A DNA stretch of 64,000 bases from Gemmatimonas sp. (GCA_011390805.1 JAABRT010000007.1:1-64000), one strand, 5' to 3'; positions 33,695 through 45,788 are shown, counted from the stretch's first letter. Notes: generated by a model not told the origin, from the sequence alone. Numbers and translations: made by a program.

Positions 33695-34552
33695 ATGCAA
33701 GATTCTGCTGCAATACAATCAGATCTGACAATCGCTGAACGTGCGCTCGCCTACCTCACGGAATACGGCCTGAAGGTTGTCGCGGCGATTGTCATTCTTG
33801 TTGTCGGCCTCTGGCTGGCCAAAAAACTCGCCTCGCTCTTTTCTGCAGCGCTCAACAAGCGCAACGTCGATGCCACGCTCGTCGGCTTTTCGTCAAGTCT
33901 GGTGCGCGGCGCACTCGTCGTCTTTGTAGTGATCGCCGCGGTCGGCAAGCTCGGTGTGCAGACCACCTCTTTTGTTGCTGTTATTGGTGCGGCCGGGCTC
34001 GCCGTGGGGCTCGCACTGCAGGGCTCGCTCTCAAACTTCGCGTCGGGCGTGCTGCTCATTCTGTTCAAGCCGTTCAAGGCGGGCGACTTCATCAAAGCCG
34101 GCGGCGAAGCGGGTACCGTAGTTCAGGTCGGCATGCTCACCACCGAGCTCAAAACGCCCGACAATGTGCAGATCATCATGCCCAACTCGGAAATCATGGG
34201 CGGCTCGATCACCAACGTCTCGGCGCATCCCACCCGCCGCGTGGATATGACCGTGGGAGTGGGTTACGGTGACGACCTCAACAAGGCCAAGCGGATCATG
34301 GAAGAGCTTCTCGCAAACGACGAGCGCATTCTCAGCGATCCTCCGGTCACTATTGCCGTGTCAAATCTCGGTGACAGCAGCGTTGACTTTGTGGTCAGAC
34401 CGTGGGTCAACAGCGGCGACTACTGGAGCGTGAAGTTCGACTTCACCAAGGCTGTAAAGGAAGCATTTGACGCCGAAGGTATCAGTATTCCCTTCCCGCA
34501 GCGCGATGTACATCTCTTCCAGACGGGCAAAGATACCTCTCAGGTTGCATAG
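33695..34552 (+). CDS. Small-conductance mechanosensitive channel (MscS family)
   Basis: 285 residues, the size of E. coli MscS. Three N-terminal helices (about 22-42, 63-84, 90-125) lead to the pore helix GLAVGLALQGSLSNFASGV and the beta domain start LILFKPFKAGDFI, which are strongly conserved. The C-terminal domain with MPNSEIMGGSITN is also typical. It opens under membrane tension to release solutes after osmotic downshift. A 49-residue membrane protein follows on the same strand after about 85 bases. Confidence 0.94.
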   Translation: MQDSAAIQSDLTIAERALAYLTEYGLKVVAAIVILVVGLWLAKKLASLFSAALNKRNVDATLVGFSSSLVRGALVVFVVIAAVGKLGVQTTSFVAVIGAAGLAVGLALQGSLSNFASGVLLILFKPFKAGDFIKAGGEAGTVVQVGMLTTELKTPDNVQIIMPNSEIMGGSITNVSAHPTRRVDMTVGVGYGDDLNKAKRIMEELLANDERILSDPPVTIAVSNLGDSSVDFVVRPWVNSGDYWSVKFDFTKAVKEAFDAEGISIPFPQRDVHLFQTGKDTSQVA

Positions 34553-34637
34553 CGCCCGGTCACCGGTCTCCCGACATTGATAGGGACGCGTGAGCCAAGT
34601 CTAAATCACGCGCCGATCATCTTTCGGGAGATTCAAC

Positions 34638-34787
34638 ATGATCATGACAATTGCCATCATCCTCATCGTGCTCTGGTTGCTGGGCATGGTGACTGCGTAC
34701 ACGCTCGGTGGCTTCATTCACGTATTGCTCGTTATCGCCATCATCGTGGTGCTGTTCCGGGTGATTTCGGGACGCAAACCTCTGTAG
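34638..34787 (+). CDS. Lmo0937-family small membrane protein
   Basis: 49 residues: MIMTIAIILIVLWLLGM, then YTLGGFIHVLLVIAII, VVLFRVISGRK. Two hydrophobic helices joined by a Gly-rich turn (TLGGFIHVLL) and a basic tail match the lmo0937-type small membrane proteins. GGGAG lies about eight bases before the ATG. Function unknown. It is directly followed by a strong terminator, and lies close behind mscS, so the two could answer the same envelope stress. Confidence 0.85.
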   Translation: MIMTIAIILIVLWLLGMVTAYTLGGFIHVLLVIAIIVVLFRVISGRKPL

Positions 34788-34795
34788 CAAAAAGC

Positions 34796-34836
34796 AAAAC
34801 GTGGCGTTTCGATATTCTCGAAACGCCACGTTTTTG
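34796..34836. terminator. Strong bidirectional intrinsic terminator
   Basis: Arms ACGTGGCGTTTCGA (34799-34812) and TCGAAACGCCACGT (34818-34831) form a perfect 14-bp stem with a five-base loop. It is flanked by TTTTT on the right and AAAA on the left, so it can end both the small membrane gene (+ strand) and katG (- strand). Confidence 0.93.
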
Positions 34837-34870
34837 CAGTGCAACACACCCGCAGCACTAACTGCGTGGA

Positions 34871-37168
<2,298 letters not shown>

Positions 37169-37317
37169 TAGCCCGAAGGCCAGATGGTCGCTTGTCACAA
37201 AGGCTCAAAAATGCTCAAAAATTCACAGGTCATTGGTGACCAGATGCGTGTAGAGCGAATCGAGCAGCGAAAAAAATAAAGATGCTTTTTCGTTACCTCA
37301 GTTGTAGAATGCTTCGC

Positions 37318-37336
37318 GCGACGCATGGGGCGTCGC
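37318..37336 (+). other. Hairpin in the leader of the SusC-like gene
   Basis: GCGACGC (37318-37324) and GCGTCGC (37330-37336) form a seven-base perfect stem with loop ATGGG, about 60 bases before the SusC-like start. It may lie in the 5' leader. The rest of 37106-37396 holds the katG promoter region and no gene I can see. Confidence 0.4.
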
Positions 37337-37396
37337 AGTAAGGGACCGGTTTTCCCGCCTGCCGGTTCACTTCCTCGACTCTGAAGGAGACACTAT

Positions 37397-40300
37397 ATGA
37401 TGCATCTCTGGCGCCGTAGTTGGGCGCTGAGCGGGCTGCTGGCACTGACTGCCAGTCTCGCCTCCGCACAGACCAGAACGGGTACGGTTACCGGCCGAGT
37501 CCTTGAGGCCGCCGGTTCCACACCCGTCGCCAACGCCACGATCACAGTGGCCGGCACAACGATTCGTGCTCTTAGTGGTGAAGATGGTCGTTATACGCTT
37601 CGCGATGTGCCAGCAGGAAACGCGACGGTGCGTGCAGTGCGGTTGGGGTATGCAGAGTTTTCCAGACAGGTAGTCATTACGGCCGGTCAGGCCACGGCGC
37701 TCGACGTCACGCTCGACAAGGTTGCACTCAACCTGACGGCCGTTGTGACAACAGCCACCGGCGACCAGCGTCGTCTTGAAGTACCCAATCAGATTGCGCA
37801 AATCGATGCCAACAAGGCCATTGAGTCGGCGCAGATCAGCAACGTGGGCGACCTGCTCGTCGGCAAAGCGGCCGGCGTTCAGATTCTTCCGGGTTCCGGT
37901 GTAAACTCCGCCAGCCGCATTCGTATTCGCGGCACGTCGTCCATCTCGTTGAGCAACGACCCGATCGTCTTTGTTGACGGCGTGCGTATCAACAGCTCCG
38001 CGTCGGGCTTTGGCAACGGTGGCGCACCCACCAGCCGCCTGAACGACATCAATCCGGAAGACATCGAAACGATTGACGTGATCCGTGGTCCGGCAGCGTC
38101 GGCCACGTACGGTACCGACGCCGCCACCGGCGTAATCGTGATCACCACCAAGCGTGGACGCGCAGGCGCCGCGCGCTGGAATGTGTACACGGAACAGGGC
38201 GTCACACGGGATCGTAATACGTACCCCGATGCGTACACCGCGTGGGGCCGTTTGCAGAACCAGTCCAACCCCAACAACAACGGGCGTGCGGCTGACTGCA
38301 ACATCAACACGATTTCAGCGGGCACCTGCGTGGTGGACTCCATCACCACGTTCAACCTGTGGAAGGATCCGCGCGCCAGCCCCCTGCAGACCGGCAGTCG
38401 TACGCAGTACGGCGTGAGCGTAGCCGGCGGCAGCGATGCCGTGACGTACTTTGTGGCACTCGAGCAGGAATCAACCATTGGTGTGCTGGGCCTGCCGCAG
38501 TTTGAGCGCGACCGCTTCAACCGCCAGGGCATTCCGATTCGCGAAGAGTGGGAAAACCCCAACACCTTCCAGCGCTTTGGCTTGCGCACCAATCTTGATC
38601 TGCGCGTAAACCCGCAGCTGCAGATTCCGATCCGCAGCTACTTCACCAGCAGCCAGCAGCGCGCTCCGGAAGACGGCAACAACACGGTTGGTTTGGGATC
38701 GCACGCGTTTGGTGGTCCCGGTACACCGAACCGCCTTGCTGGCGGCGACTCGCTGTACGGTTACCGGCTCTTCACACCCGGCGACATCTTCCAGGAAAGC
38801 AACCAGATCGATCTGCAGCGCTGGATCGGTTCCATTTCGCCCACGTGGACGCCCACGTCGTGGCTCACGATGCGTGGTAACGCCGGCCTCGACTACAGCA
38901 TTGAAGCGTACGACGGTGCCTGCCTGCTCAACGAGTGCACCAACTTTGGCCAGCGCCGCCTGGGCTTCAAGAACACGCAGCGCAGCCGCACCTTCCAGTG
39001 GACGGCCGACTGGTCGGCTACCGGCAGCTTCCGTCCCACCGATTGGTTGTCCACGCGCACCACGGCTGGCTTCCAGTTTGTAGACCGCTATGACGACGGC
39101 TACAGCGCCAACGTGGCGCAGCTGCCACCGGGCGGCAACACGCTGTCACAGGGTGCGGTTCCCTCGGTCGCCGAAGGAACGACTGTCAGCAAGACGGCTG
39201 GTATTTTCATTGAACAGAACGCACAGCTCTTCGACCGCCTCGATCTCGTGGCCTCTGTACGCGGCGACCAGAACAGCGCCTTCGGTCAGAACTTTGGTGT
39301 TGCGTACTACCCGCGCGCCGGCGCGTCGTACCGCATGTCAGAGGAGTCGTGGTTCCCGTTCCAGGACCAGGTGAACCTGTTCCGCGTTCGTACGTCGTGG
39401 GGACAGGCAGGTATCCGTCCCGGCACCACGGCGGCACTGCAGTTCTTTGCCTCCAACGTGTACCGCGACAACAACTCCGACGTGCCGGGTCTCATTTACC
39501 AGACGTTGGGTAACGCCAACCTGCGTCCGGAAACAGTCACCGAAGTTGAAGGTGGCTTTGACCTCGGCTTGTTCGGCGATCGCATCACGACGTCTGTGAC
39601 GTACTACGACAAGAAGTCCAGCGACGCCATTATCAACCAGACGCTTCCGCCGTCACTCGGCACCGGTACCACGACGCGTGCCGCCAACATCGGCGCTGTT
39701 CGCAACTGGGGCTGGGAGTATCTCGTGACTGCCGTGCCGGTGGCCTACGATCGCTTCTCGTGGGACTTCACAGTAAACGGTTCGTACAACTCCAACGAAG
39801 TGCTTGATCTGGGCGGGCTGCCGGCCGGTACGGGCGCTACGCGTAATGCAGAAGGCTTCCCGATCAACTCATTGTGGGACCGTCCGTACACGTTTGAAGA
39901 CCTCAACGGCGACGGCATGATCACTCCCAATGAAGTGACCGTGCAGGAAGATCAGGTGTTCGTGGGCTACAGCACACCTCGCGCCGAGCTCTCGATTCAG
40001 AACGGCTTCGACCTGCTCGATCAGGGGCAGCTGCGTGTCACCTTCCTGGTGGACGGCAAGTTCGGTGGTTTGCTCAACAACGTGACGGAACGCTTCCGTT
40101 GCGCCACGCGACTGAACTCGCAGGAACGTGTTGATCCGAGCGCTCCGCTTGATCGGCAGGCCCGTTGCTCCGCCTTCCAGAAGCCCGGTGTACAGCAGTC
40201 CAACTTCGGCTTCCTCGAGCCCACCGACTACTGGCGCCTGCGCGAAATCGCCGCCACCTGGCGCGTGCCGCAGTCGTGGATCACCGCGCTGCCGCGCGTG

Positions 40301-40462
40301 CAGTCGGGCACGATCACGCTCGCCGGCCGTAACCTCGCGCTGTGGAGCGACTTCACGGGTGTTGATCCGGAGACCACATCCGGTGTCGGTGACATCCAGG
40401 CTGAGTTCCAGACCACTCCGCCGCTCCAGACCTGGACGCTGCGCTTCAACTTCGGCTTCTAA
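37397..40462 (+). CDS. SusC/RagA-type TonB-linked outer-membrane transporter
   Basis: 1021 residues from ATG 37397, with GAAGGAG upstream. A signal peptide (1-25) is followed by a carboxypeptidase-regulatory-like beta domain (about 30-115, TGTVTGRVLEAAGSTPVANA), a plug (IRIRGTSSISLSNDPIVFVDG; IETIDVIRGPAASATYGTDA) and a 22-strand barrel ending in LRFNFGF with C-terminal Phe. It forms the pore of a nutrient-uptake pair with the SusD-like protein encoded 12 bases downstream. No sigma/anti-sigma pair or hydrolase points to a specific glycan, so the substrate is unknown. Confidence 0.95.
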   Translation: MMHLWRRSWALSGLLALTASLASAQTRTGTVTGRVLEAAGSTPVANATITVAGTTIRALSGEDGRYTLRDVPAGNATVRAVRLGYAEFSRQVVITAGQATALDVTLDKVALNLTAVVTTATGDQRRLEVPNQIAQIDANKAIESAQISNVGDLLVGKAAGVQILPGSGVNSASRIRIRGTSSISLSNDPIVFVDGVRINSSASGFGNGGAPTSRLNDINPEDIETIDVIRGPAASATYGTDAATGVIVITTKRGRAGAARWNVYTEQGVTRDRNTYPDAYTAWGRLQNQSNPNNNGRAADCNINTISAGTCVVDSITTFNLWKDPRASPLQTGSRTQYGVSVAGGSDAVTYFVALEQESTIGVLGLPQFERDRFNRQGIPIREEWENPNTFQRFGLRTNLDLRVNPQLQIPIRSYFTSSQQRAPEDGNNTVGLGSHAFGGPGTPNRLAGGDSLYGYRLFTPGDIFQESNQIDLQRWIGSISPTWTPTSWLTMRGNAGLDYSIEAYDGACLLNECTNFGQRRLGFKNTQRSRTFQWTADWSATGSFRPTDWLSTRTTAGFQFVDRYDDGYSANVAQLPPGGNTLSQGAVPSVAEGTTVSKTAGIFIEQNAQLFDRLDLVASVRGDQNSAFGQNFGVAYYPRAGASYRMSEESWFPFQDQVNLFRVRTSWGQAGIRPGTTAALQFFASNVYRDNNSDVPGLIYQTLGNANLRPETVTEVEGGFDLGLFGDRITTSVTYYDKKSSDAIINQTLPPSLGTGTTTRAANIGAVRNWGWEYLVTAVPVAYDRFSWDFTVNGSYNSNEVLDLGGLPAGTGATRNAEGFPINSLWDRPYTFEDLNGDGMITPNEVTVQEDQVFVGYSTPRAELSIQNGFDLLDQGQLRVTFLVDGKFGGLLNNVTERFRCATRLNSQERVDPSAPLDRQARCSAFQKPGVQQSNFGFLEPTDYWRLREIAATWRVPQSWITALPRVQSGTITLAGRNLALWSDFTGVDPETTSGVGDIQAEFQTTPPLQTWTLRFNFGF

Positions 40463-40473
40463 ATCACAATCAT

Positions 40474-41886
40474 ATGCCCAAGATGACAAACAGCTGGTCG
40501 CGCTACACCGTCATTGCCCTCGCGGCAGTGTCGGTGTCGGCCTGCGACCTTGATACGCTCGTACGGGCCACCGACCCGGACATTATCGGTGTCGATGCCA
40601 TCAATAATCCCACCGCCGCCAACGCCGTGCGCGTTGGTACGCTGGGTCGCTTCAACGCCGCCACCACCGGCGGTGAATCCATGTTCCTGTACGGTGGACT
40701 CTTCGGTGACGAGTTCCAGACGGGTGACACGTTCACCCAGCGCGTGGAAACCGATCAGCGGGCACTGACCCCGGAAAACGGAAACATCACCGGAGCGTTC
40801 CGCGGATTGCATCTGCCACGCATCGGCGCCATCCAGGCGCGCGAAGCATTGGCTGAGTTCTCTCCCAACGCACCGAACTGGAATTACAGCGAGATGTTTT
40901 TCGTTGAGGCGTACATGCTCAACCTGCTCGCTGAATATTTCTGCAACGGGCAGGCCATCAGCGCCATTAACGATGGCGTTGAAGAGTACCGGGCGCCAAT
41001 TCCCAACACCGAGATCTTCTCCCTGGCGCTCGCCAAGGTTGACTCGGGTTTGGCGCGGCTCGGCAGTGCTTCAACTGCCAACGACACGCGCGTGCGTAAC
41101 GCGTTGTCAGTGCTGAAGGGCCGCATCCTGCTCAACCAGGGCAACTTCACCGCCGTAGAGGCCGCCGTGTCCGGCGTTCCAACCTCGTACGGTTGGCTGC
41201 AGGAACATGCACTCACCGCAAATACGCCGGGTGTCTGGTCGTTGGTCAACAACCAGCGCCGCTACATGTTGTCGGAAAACGAAGGTCCGCTCAACATGAA
41301 CTGGCTCTCGGCCAATGATCCGCGCGTTCCGGCATGCACGGTTGGCAGCCCTGGCTGCGTGGCGGCCGGTCTGACGACGCGTCGTCCGTTCGACAGCGGC
41401 AACTCGGCCGTGCCAGACATGATCTATCAGCTCATCTGGCCGACCGATGCATCATCGGTTGCCCTCATGAGCGGTCTGCAGGCACGCCTGTACCAGGCCG
41501 AGGCGCTCAACCGTGCCGACCGTTTTGGTGAGGCGCTGGCTATCCTTAATGCGTTGCGTGCATCACCGCCGGGTTATGGTCGCACCATTGCAGCCATGCC
41601 GCCGCTCACCGATCCGGGCACGGCCAATGGTCGTCGCGATCTGATCTTCCGTGAGAAAGGCTTCTGGCTGTTTGGCACAGGCCACCGTTATCCGGACATG
41701 CGCCGCATGATGCGTCAGTACGGCATGACGCAGAACGAGGTGTTCCCCAACGGCACGTGGCAGATCAACCGTTCACCGGGCTTCGGCACAGATGTCGTGT
41801 TCCGTACGCCCACGGCGGAAAGCTTCAATCCGTTGCAGCCAACCGATCCGAACGGCGCGCCAACCTGCATCGACTTCAACCCGTAA
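40474..41886 (+). CDS. SusD/RagB-type nutrient-binding lipoprotein
   Basis: 470 residues. A lipobox (AVSVSAC, Cys24) anchors it to the outer membrane. The sequence has the TPR-like core of SusD (for example RFNAATTGGESMFLYGGLFGDEF; FVEAYMLNLLAEYFCNGQ; LNALRASPPGYG; REKGFWLFGTGHRYPDMRRM). It closes over the SusC barrel and captures ligand. It follows susC by eleven bases and is ended by a strong terminator. Confidence 0.93.
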   Translation: MPKMTNSWSRYTVIALAAVSVSACDLDTLVRATDPDIIGVDAINNPTAANAVRVGTLGRFNAATTGGESMFLYGGLFGDEFQTGDTFTQRVETDQRALTPENGNITGAFRGLHLPRIGAIQAREALAEFSPNAPNWNYSEMFFVEAYMLNLLAEYFCNGQAISAINDGVEEYRAPIPNTEIFSLALAKVDSGLARLGSASTANDTRVRNALSVLKGRILLNQGNFTAVEAAVSGVPTSYGWLQEHALTANTPGVWSLVNNQRRYMLSENEGPLNMNWLSANDPRVPACTVGSPGCVAAGLTTRRPFDSGNSAVPDMIYQLIWPTDASSVALMSGLQARLYQAEALNRADRFGEALAILNALRASPPGYGRTIAAMPPLTDPGTANGRRDLIFREKGFWLFGTGHRYPDMRRMMRQYGMTQNEVFPNGTWQINRSPGFGTDVVFRTPTAESFNPLQPTDPNGAPTCIDFNP

Positions 41887-41917
41887 GCACTGGGTGCAGT
41901 TTGCAGCTGCACGATGT

Positions 41918-41959
41918 AACTGCGGGGACATGCCAGATGGCGTGTCCCCGCAGTTTTTT
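41918..41959 (+). terminator. Intrinsic terminator of the SusC/SusD operon
   Basis: AACTGCGGGGACATGCC (41918-41934) pairs with GGCGTGTCCCCGCAGTT (41939-41955) over 17 bases with one G-T wobble and loop AGAT. A run of six T follows directly (41954-41959). Confidence 0.95.
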
Positions 41960-42027
41960 GTGCTGGCACGCGTACGCAGCCGCTTAACTGTGCCTTACGC
42001 TCGCCACTGGATTGTTAGCGGGATCGG

Positions 42028-42483
42028 TTATCGGGCACGTGTGACCACGATGATCGCACCGGCACCCGATGAAGACATGCCAAACTTCTGGGTGGCGTCG
42101 GTGGGCGACAGAAACTCAATGCGCTCAATCTCGGCCGCGCGGATACGGCGCAACATGTCGAAACCGTTCATCATCGTTCCGTCAATCATCAGCACGGGCG
42201 TGTCGGCCGCACGATTCACGAAGCTCGAACGGCCGCGCGACTGCCGCACCGAAACCTCACCGCGGTCGTTGCCCACCAGCATGTACCCGCCGGTGCGCTC
42301 CACCACATCGAACGCATCAATCACGTTCCAGTTGGCAATCATGGCGCTGGTCACCACACGGCTCCCCGATGCGCTGCGCTCCGGACCAAGCTCCGGAGAC
42401 GAGTAGCGACTGCCGCAGCCGCTGAGCACGCCGCACAGCAGCGCAGTGGTTAGGAGCGGACGGAACAACGGTGAGCTCGACAT
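42028..42483 (-). CDS. Plug-domain-only lipoprotein (TonB receptor plug-like)
   Basis: 151 residues. A signal with lipobox GVLSGC (Cys23) is followed by a Ser-rich stretch and then a domain containing VLMIDGTMMNG, IRAAEIERIEFLSPTDATQKFG and AGAIIVVT. This order is the plug domain of TonB-dependent receptors, but no barrel follows. Such stand-alone plug lipoproteins may help or block a receptor. It faces the SusC/SusD operon in the opposite direction, ending about 70 bases past its terminator. The function is not established. Confidence 0.82.
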   Translation of the reverse strand: MSSSPLFRPLLTTALLCGVLSGCGSRYSSPELGPERSASGSRVVTSAMIANWNVIDAFDVVERTGGYMLVGNDRGEVSVRQSRGRSSFVNRAADTPVLMIDGTMMNGFDMLRRIRAAEIERIEFLSPTDATQKFGMSSSGAGAIIVVTRAR

Positions 42484-42642
42484 GGAAGGTCCTCTGTTGC
42501 AGATGACGCCTGACCCCGGCGACGGTCAGATGCTCATACCCTGAAGCCTACCGTTTGGTCGGGGGCGCGGCAACCACCGTTCAGATTACCCGGCAACTGC
42601 CCCTGCTGGCGCAGCGCCAGACAGTCACGTATGTCTTTGCCC

Positions 42643-44814
42643 ATGACATACACACACCTGTCCCGATTAGTCGCAGTCATCGCTGCGGTCACTGTCCTCG
42701 CGGCCGCATCGGCGGTGCCATTGTGGTCACAGTCTGCCGTAACAGCCGCCCCACAACCGCCAGCAAATGCCACTGCTGCAGCAGTTGCCTCGTGGATCTC
42801 GCTGGCCGCACCGCCCGGCGCAGAGCAGCGAGCCGCGGAGGCCGTGACACGCGCATTTCCCGGCTGGACCTCCGACCGGTGGGGAAATGTGATGCGTCGC
42901 CTTGGCTCGGGTACACCACGCCGCGTGGTGGCCTGCGCCACCGACGCATCGGCGTATGTGGTGTCTCAGATTACGGATCAAGGATACGTGCGCCTGCGTC
43001 GCACCGGCGTCGCTCGTCATCCGTTGTGGGATCAGTTTCACGAAGCACAGCGTGTGCAGATTTTTTCGGAAAACGGCACGCATCCGGCGGTTGTTGCGGT
43101 GCCCAATGGACACTTTGCGCGACAGCACATTGCCGACACCACAGCGCTCACCTTCAATGATCTGTGGGTAGACGTTGGCGCTTCATCACGTGCGCAGGTC
43201 GAATCGATGGGCATCGCGTTCATGGATCCTGTGGCGCTTGACCGACCGGCGTGGTCGTTTGGCGAATACGCAGCGGGGCCGAATGCTGGTGCCCTGGCCA
43301 GTTGTGCGGCAGTGTTTGCAGCCGGTGAAGCGGCGGCGCGGAATGGTGTATCGAGCGGCGAAACGATATTTGTACTCAGTACGCAGCGCATATTCGGATG
43401 GGTAGGACTCTCCACCGCGTTGGTGCAGCTGCCGGCTATCGATGCGCTCTATCTGGCCGACGAAGGGCGCGACGCGCGCGCCACATCAACTGTCGCCAGT
43501 TCGGCGTTACCACGTGCATTGCGCGCGCTCGCCACGCGCGTCACAGCAGACAGTGTGCACACCTTTGCGCCGGCCGTGCGTTATGTCGCCTCCGCGGTTG
43601 AGACAGTGAGCGCGACAGAAGCAGATGCACTGCTCGATTGGGTCATGCGGGGCGCTGCTGTGCGTGGCGTTGCAAACTTCATCGCAATCAATGACACAGC
43701 GGCCGCACGCGCACCCATGCATGCGGCCAACACGCAACACGCCGCGCTCGCGCAGTCGTTCATGCAACTGGCCGATTTGCCCGGTGTGTCGGGACACGAA
43801 ACGCTCGTACGCGATGCGCTGCTCGACGGCATGCCGCAGTGGGCCCGCAATCGCGCAGTGATTGACAGCGCGGGCAACGTTGTGCTGGCTACGGGCCCCG
43901 AGCACGATGCTCCCGCGAACAATGCCATTGCGTTTGTCGCGCACATGGACGAAGTGGGTTTTGAAGTGGATCGCATTCTTGCCGATGGCCAGGTGACACT
44001 GCGACGCCTCGGTGGCGTGGTCACCAGTTCGTGGGAAGGCGTACCGGCGCTGCTACATTTCGAGCGCAGTGCAACAGGCCAGACACCAGAGCCATTGCGC
44101 GGTGTCTTCGTACCGCGCAGTGCGGGACGTGTAAAAACGCCCGACCGGCTGACCGCCTGGTTCGGGTACGACTCGGCACAACTCGTCGCGCTTGGCGTAA
44201 CACGCGGACTCGGCATCACCGCCTACAAGCGCGCTGAACGGTTGGCCGGTGCTCGGGTTACGGCACGCGGCACAGACGATCGTGCAGGCAGCGCGGCGCT
44301 GCTGGCCGCCTTGAACGCACTCGATACCACCAAACTCTCGCGCCGTGTGTACTTCGTGTGGACAGTGGCCGAAGAGGTTGGACTGCTTGGTGCAGCCGCG
44401 TTTGGCGACACGCCGCTGGGTAGGAGCGATCCGTTCGCTACGATTGGTCGCACCCTCTCATGCGTCTATTCCGTTGACACCTTTGTCTCGTCAGATACAC
44501 CGCTCGAGTCGCCGCACTTCGCTTTCGCACCGCTCGGCGCCGGCCCCGTGTTGCGCGCGCTTGATGATTCCAACATCGTGCCGCGTCGCGAGCGCACGCG
44601 CTTGCTGGAACTCGCCAGACGCGCGGGTATTCCTCTCCAGGTGGGCACCACGCAAGGCGGTACTGACGGTGGAGCAATCTCGCCGTGGGGACCGTTCAAC
44701 ATCGGGTTGAGCTGGCCGGGGCGCTATTCGCATGGGCCCGCCGAGATTCTGGACCTCAACGATGTTCACGCGTTGGCAAGACTTATCCGTGTGGTAGCTG
44801 AGGAGCGGCCGTAA
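42643..44814 (+). CDS. Secreted double-domain M42-type peptidase (one domain degenerate)
   Basis: 723 residues from ATG 42643 (an ATG at 42631 is also in frame) with a signal peptide to about residue 31. The C-terminal half keeps M42 aminopeptidase features: HMDEVGFEV (about 432), TDDRAGSAALL (about 543), AEEVGLLGAAAF (about 575), SVDTF and YSHGPAEI (about 694). The N-terminal half has the same framework (LWVDVGASSRAQVESMGI, FMDPV) but the DDR position reads GPNAGALAS and the EE position reads TQRIFGWVG, so it cannot bind both metals. It probably removes N-terminal residues from peptides in the periplasm. It abuts cysM without a gap. Confidence 0.8.
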   Translation: MTYTHLSRLVAVIAAVTVLAAASAVPLWSQSAVTAAPQPPANATAAAVASWISLAAPPGAEQRAAEAVTRAFPGWTSDRWGNVMRRLGSGTPRRVVACATDASAYVVSQITDQGYVRLRRTGVARHPLWDQFHEAQRVQIFSENGTHPAVVAVPNGHFARQHIADTTALTFNDLWVDVGASSRAQVESMGIAFMDPVALDRPAWSFGEYAAGPNAGALASCAAVFAAGEAAARNGVSSGETIFVLSTQRIFGWVGLSTALVQLPAIDALYLADEGRDARATSTVASSALPRALRALATRVTADSVHTFAPAVRYVASAVETVSATEADALLDWVMRGAAVRGVANFIAINDTAAARAPMHAANTQHAALAQSFMQLADLPGVSGHETLVRDALLDGMPQWARNRAVIDSAGNVVLATGPEHDAPANNAIAFVAHMDEVGFEVDRILADGQVTLRRLGGVVTSSWEGVPALLHFERSATGQTPEPLRGVFVPRSAGRVKTPDRLTAWFGYDSAQLVALGVTRGLGITAYKRAERLAGARVTARGTDDRAGSAALLAALNALDTTKLSRRVYFVWTVAEEVGLLGAAAFGDTPLGRSDPFATIGRTLSCVYSVDTFVSSDTPLESPHFAFAPLGAGPVLRALDDSNIVPRRERTRLLELARRAGIPLQVGTTQGGTDGGAISPWGPFNIGLSWPGRYSHGPAEILDLNDVHALARLIRVVAEERP

Positions 44815-45717
44815 ATGCAGCGCACGATAGACCAGACAATTGGCAACACACCGCTTGTGCGGTTGCAACGCCTTCCCGACCCCGCAACTGCGGCAACCGG
44901 CACGGTGATTCTGGGCAAACTCGAGGGCAACAATCCAGGCGGTTCGGTGAAAGACCGGCCGGTGCTGTCGATGATTCGCGGCGCCGAAGCGCGCGGCGAG
45001 ATCAAGCCCGGTGATCGTCTCATTGAAGCCACCAGTGGTAACACCGGTATTGCACTGGCCATGATTGCCGCCATGACGGGCTATCGCATGACGCTCATCA
45101 TGCCCGACAATCTGAGCGCCGAACGTCGTGCATCGATGACGGCGTACGGCGCCGAGCTGATTCTCACGCCTGCGTCCAAGGGTGGCATGGAGTACGCGCG
45201 TGATCTAGCCGCGGAAATGCAAGCACGCGGTGAGGGACGGGTGCTCGATCAGTTTGCCAATCCTGACAATCCACGCGCGCACTACGAAACGACGGGACCG
45301 GAAATCTGGAATGATACGGGCGGTGGCATCACGCACTTTGTAAGTGCAATGGGCACCACGGGCACGATCATGGGCGCTGGTCGGTATTTGCGCGAGCGCA
45401 ATCCTGACATCGTCATTGTCGGCGCGCAGCCATCTGAGGGCTCGCAGATCGCGGGTATCCGGAAGTGGTCGCCAGCGTATCAGCCGCGCATTTACAATGC
45501 GACCGGTGTTGATCGCATTGAGCAGGTATCGCAGGCCGACGCGGAAAACATGGCGCGTCGCATGGCCGCTGAGGAGGGGATTTTTTGCGGGCCGTCAGCG
45601 GCGGGCGCGTGCGTGATTGCGCTGCGTGTGGCGGCGGAGGTGGCTAACGCTACCGTAGTGTTTATTGTGTGCGACCGTGGGGATCGGTATTTGAGTACGG
45701 GGTTGTTTCCCGCGTAA
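44815..45717 (+). CDS. cysM: Cysteine synthase B-type enzyme (O-acetylserine sulfhydrylase)
   Basis: 300 residues. Pyridoxal-phosphate Lys46 lies in GGSVKDRP, with TSGNTGIALA as substrate loop and GTTGTIMGAG as phosphate loop. CysM-like features are the length, the short C-terminus and NNPGGSVKDR. It makes L-cysteine from O-acetylserine and sulfide or thiosulfate. The ATG follows the peptidase stop directly, so both genes are likely on one transcript; why is unclear. CysK is the other possible assignment. Confidence 0.9.
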   Translation: MQRTIDQTIGNTPLVRLQRLPDPATAATGTVILGKLEGNNPGGSVKDRPVLSMIRGAEARGEIKPGDRLIEATSGNTGIALAMIAAMTGYRMTLIMPDNLSAERRASMTAYGAELILTPASKGGMEYARDLAAEMQARGEGRVLDQFANPDNPRAHYETTGPEIWNDTGGGITHFVSAMGTTGTIMGAGRYLRERNPDIVIVGAQPSEGSQIAGIRKWSPAYQPRIYNATGVDRIEQVSQADAENMARRMAAEEGIFCGPSAAGACVIALRVAAEVANATVVFIVCDRGDRYLSTGLFPA

Positions 45718-45788
45718 CTCGTGTGGCGGTTGTGCGTATTCGAGATCCTCAGGGCACCGGTGGTGCTCTGTTCGTCGTGCGAAGGCAT

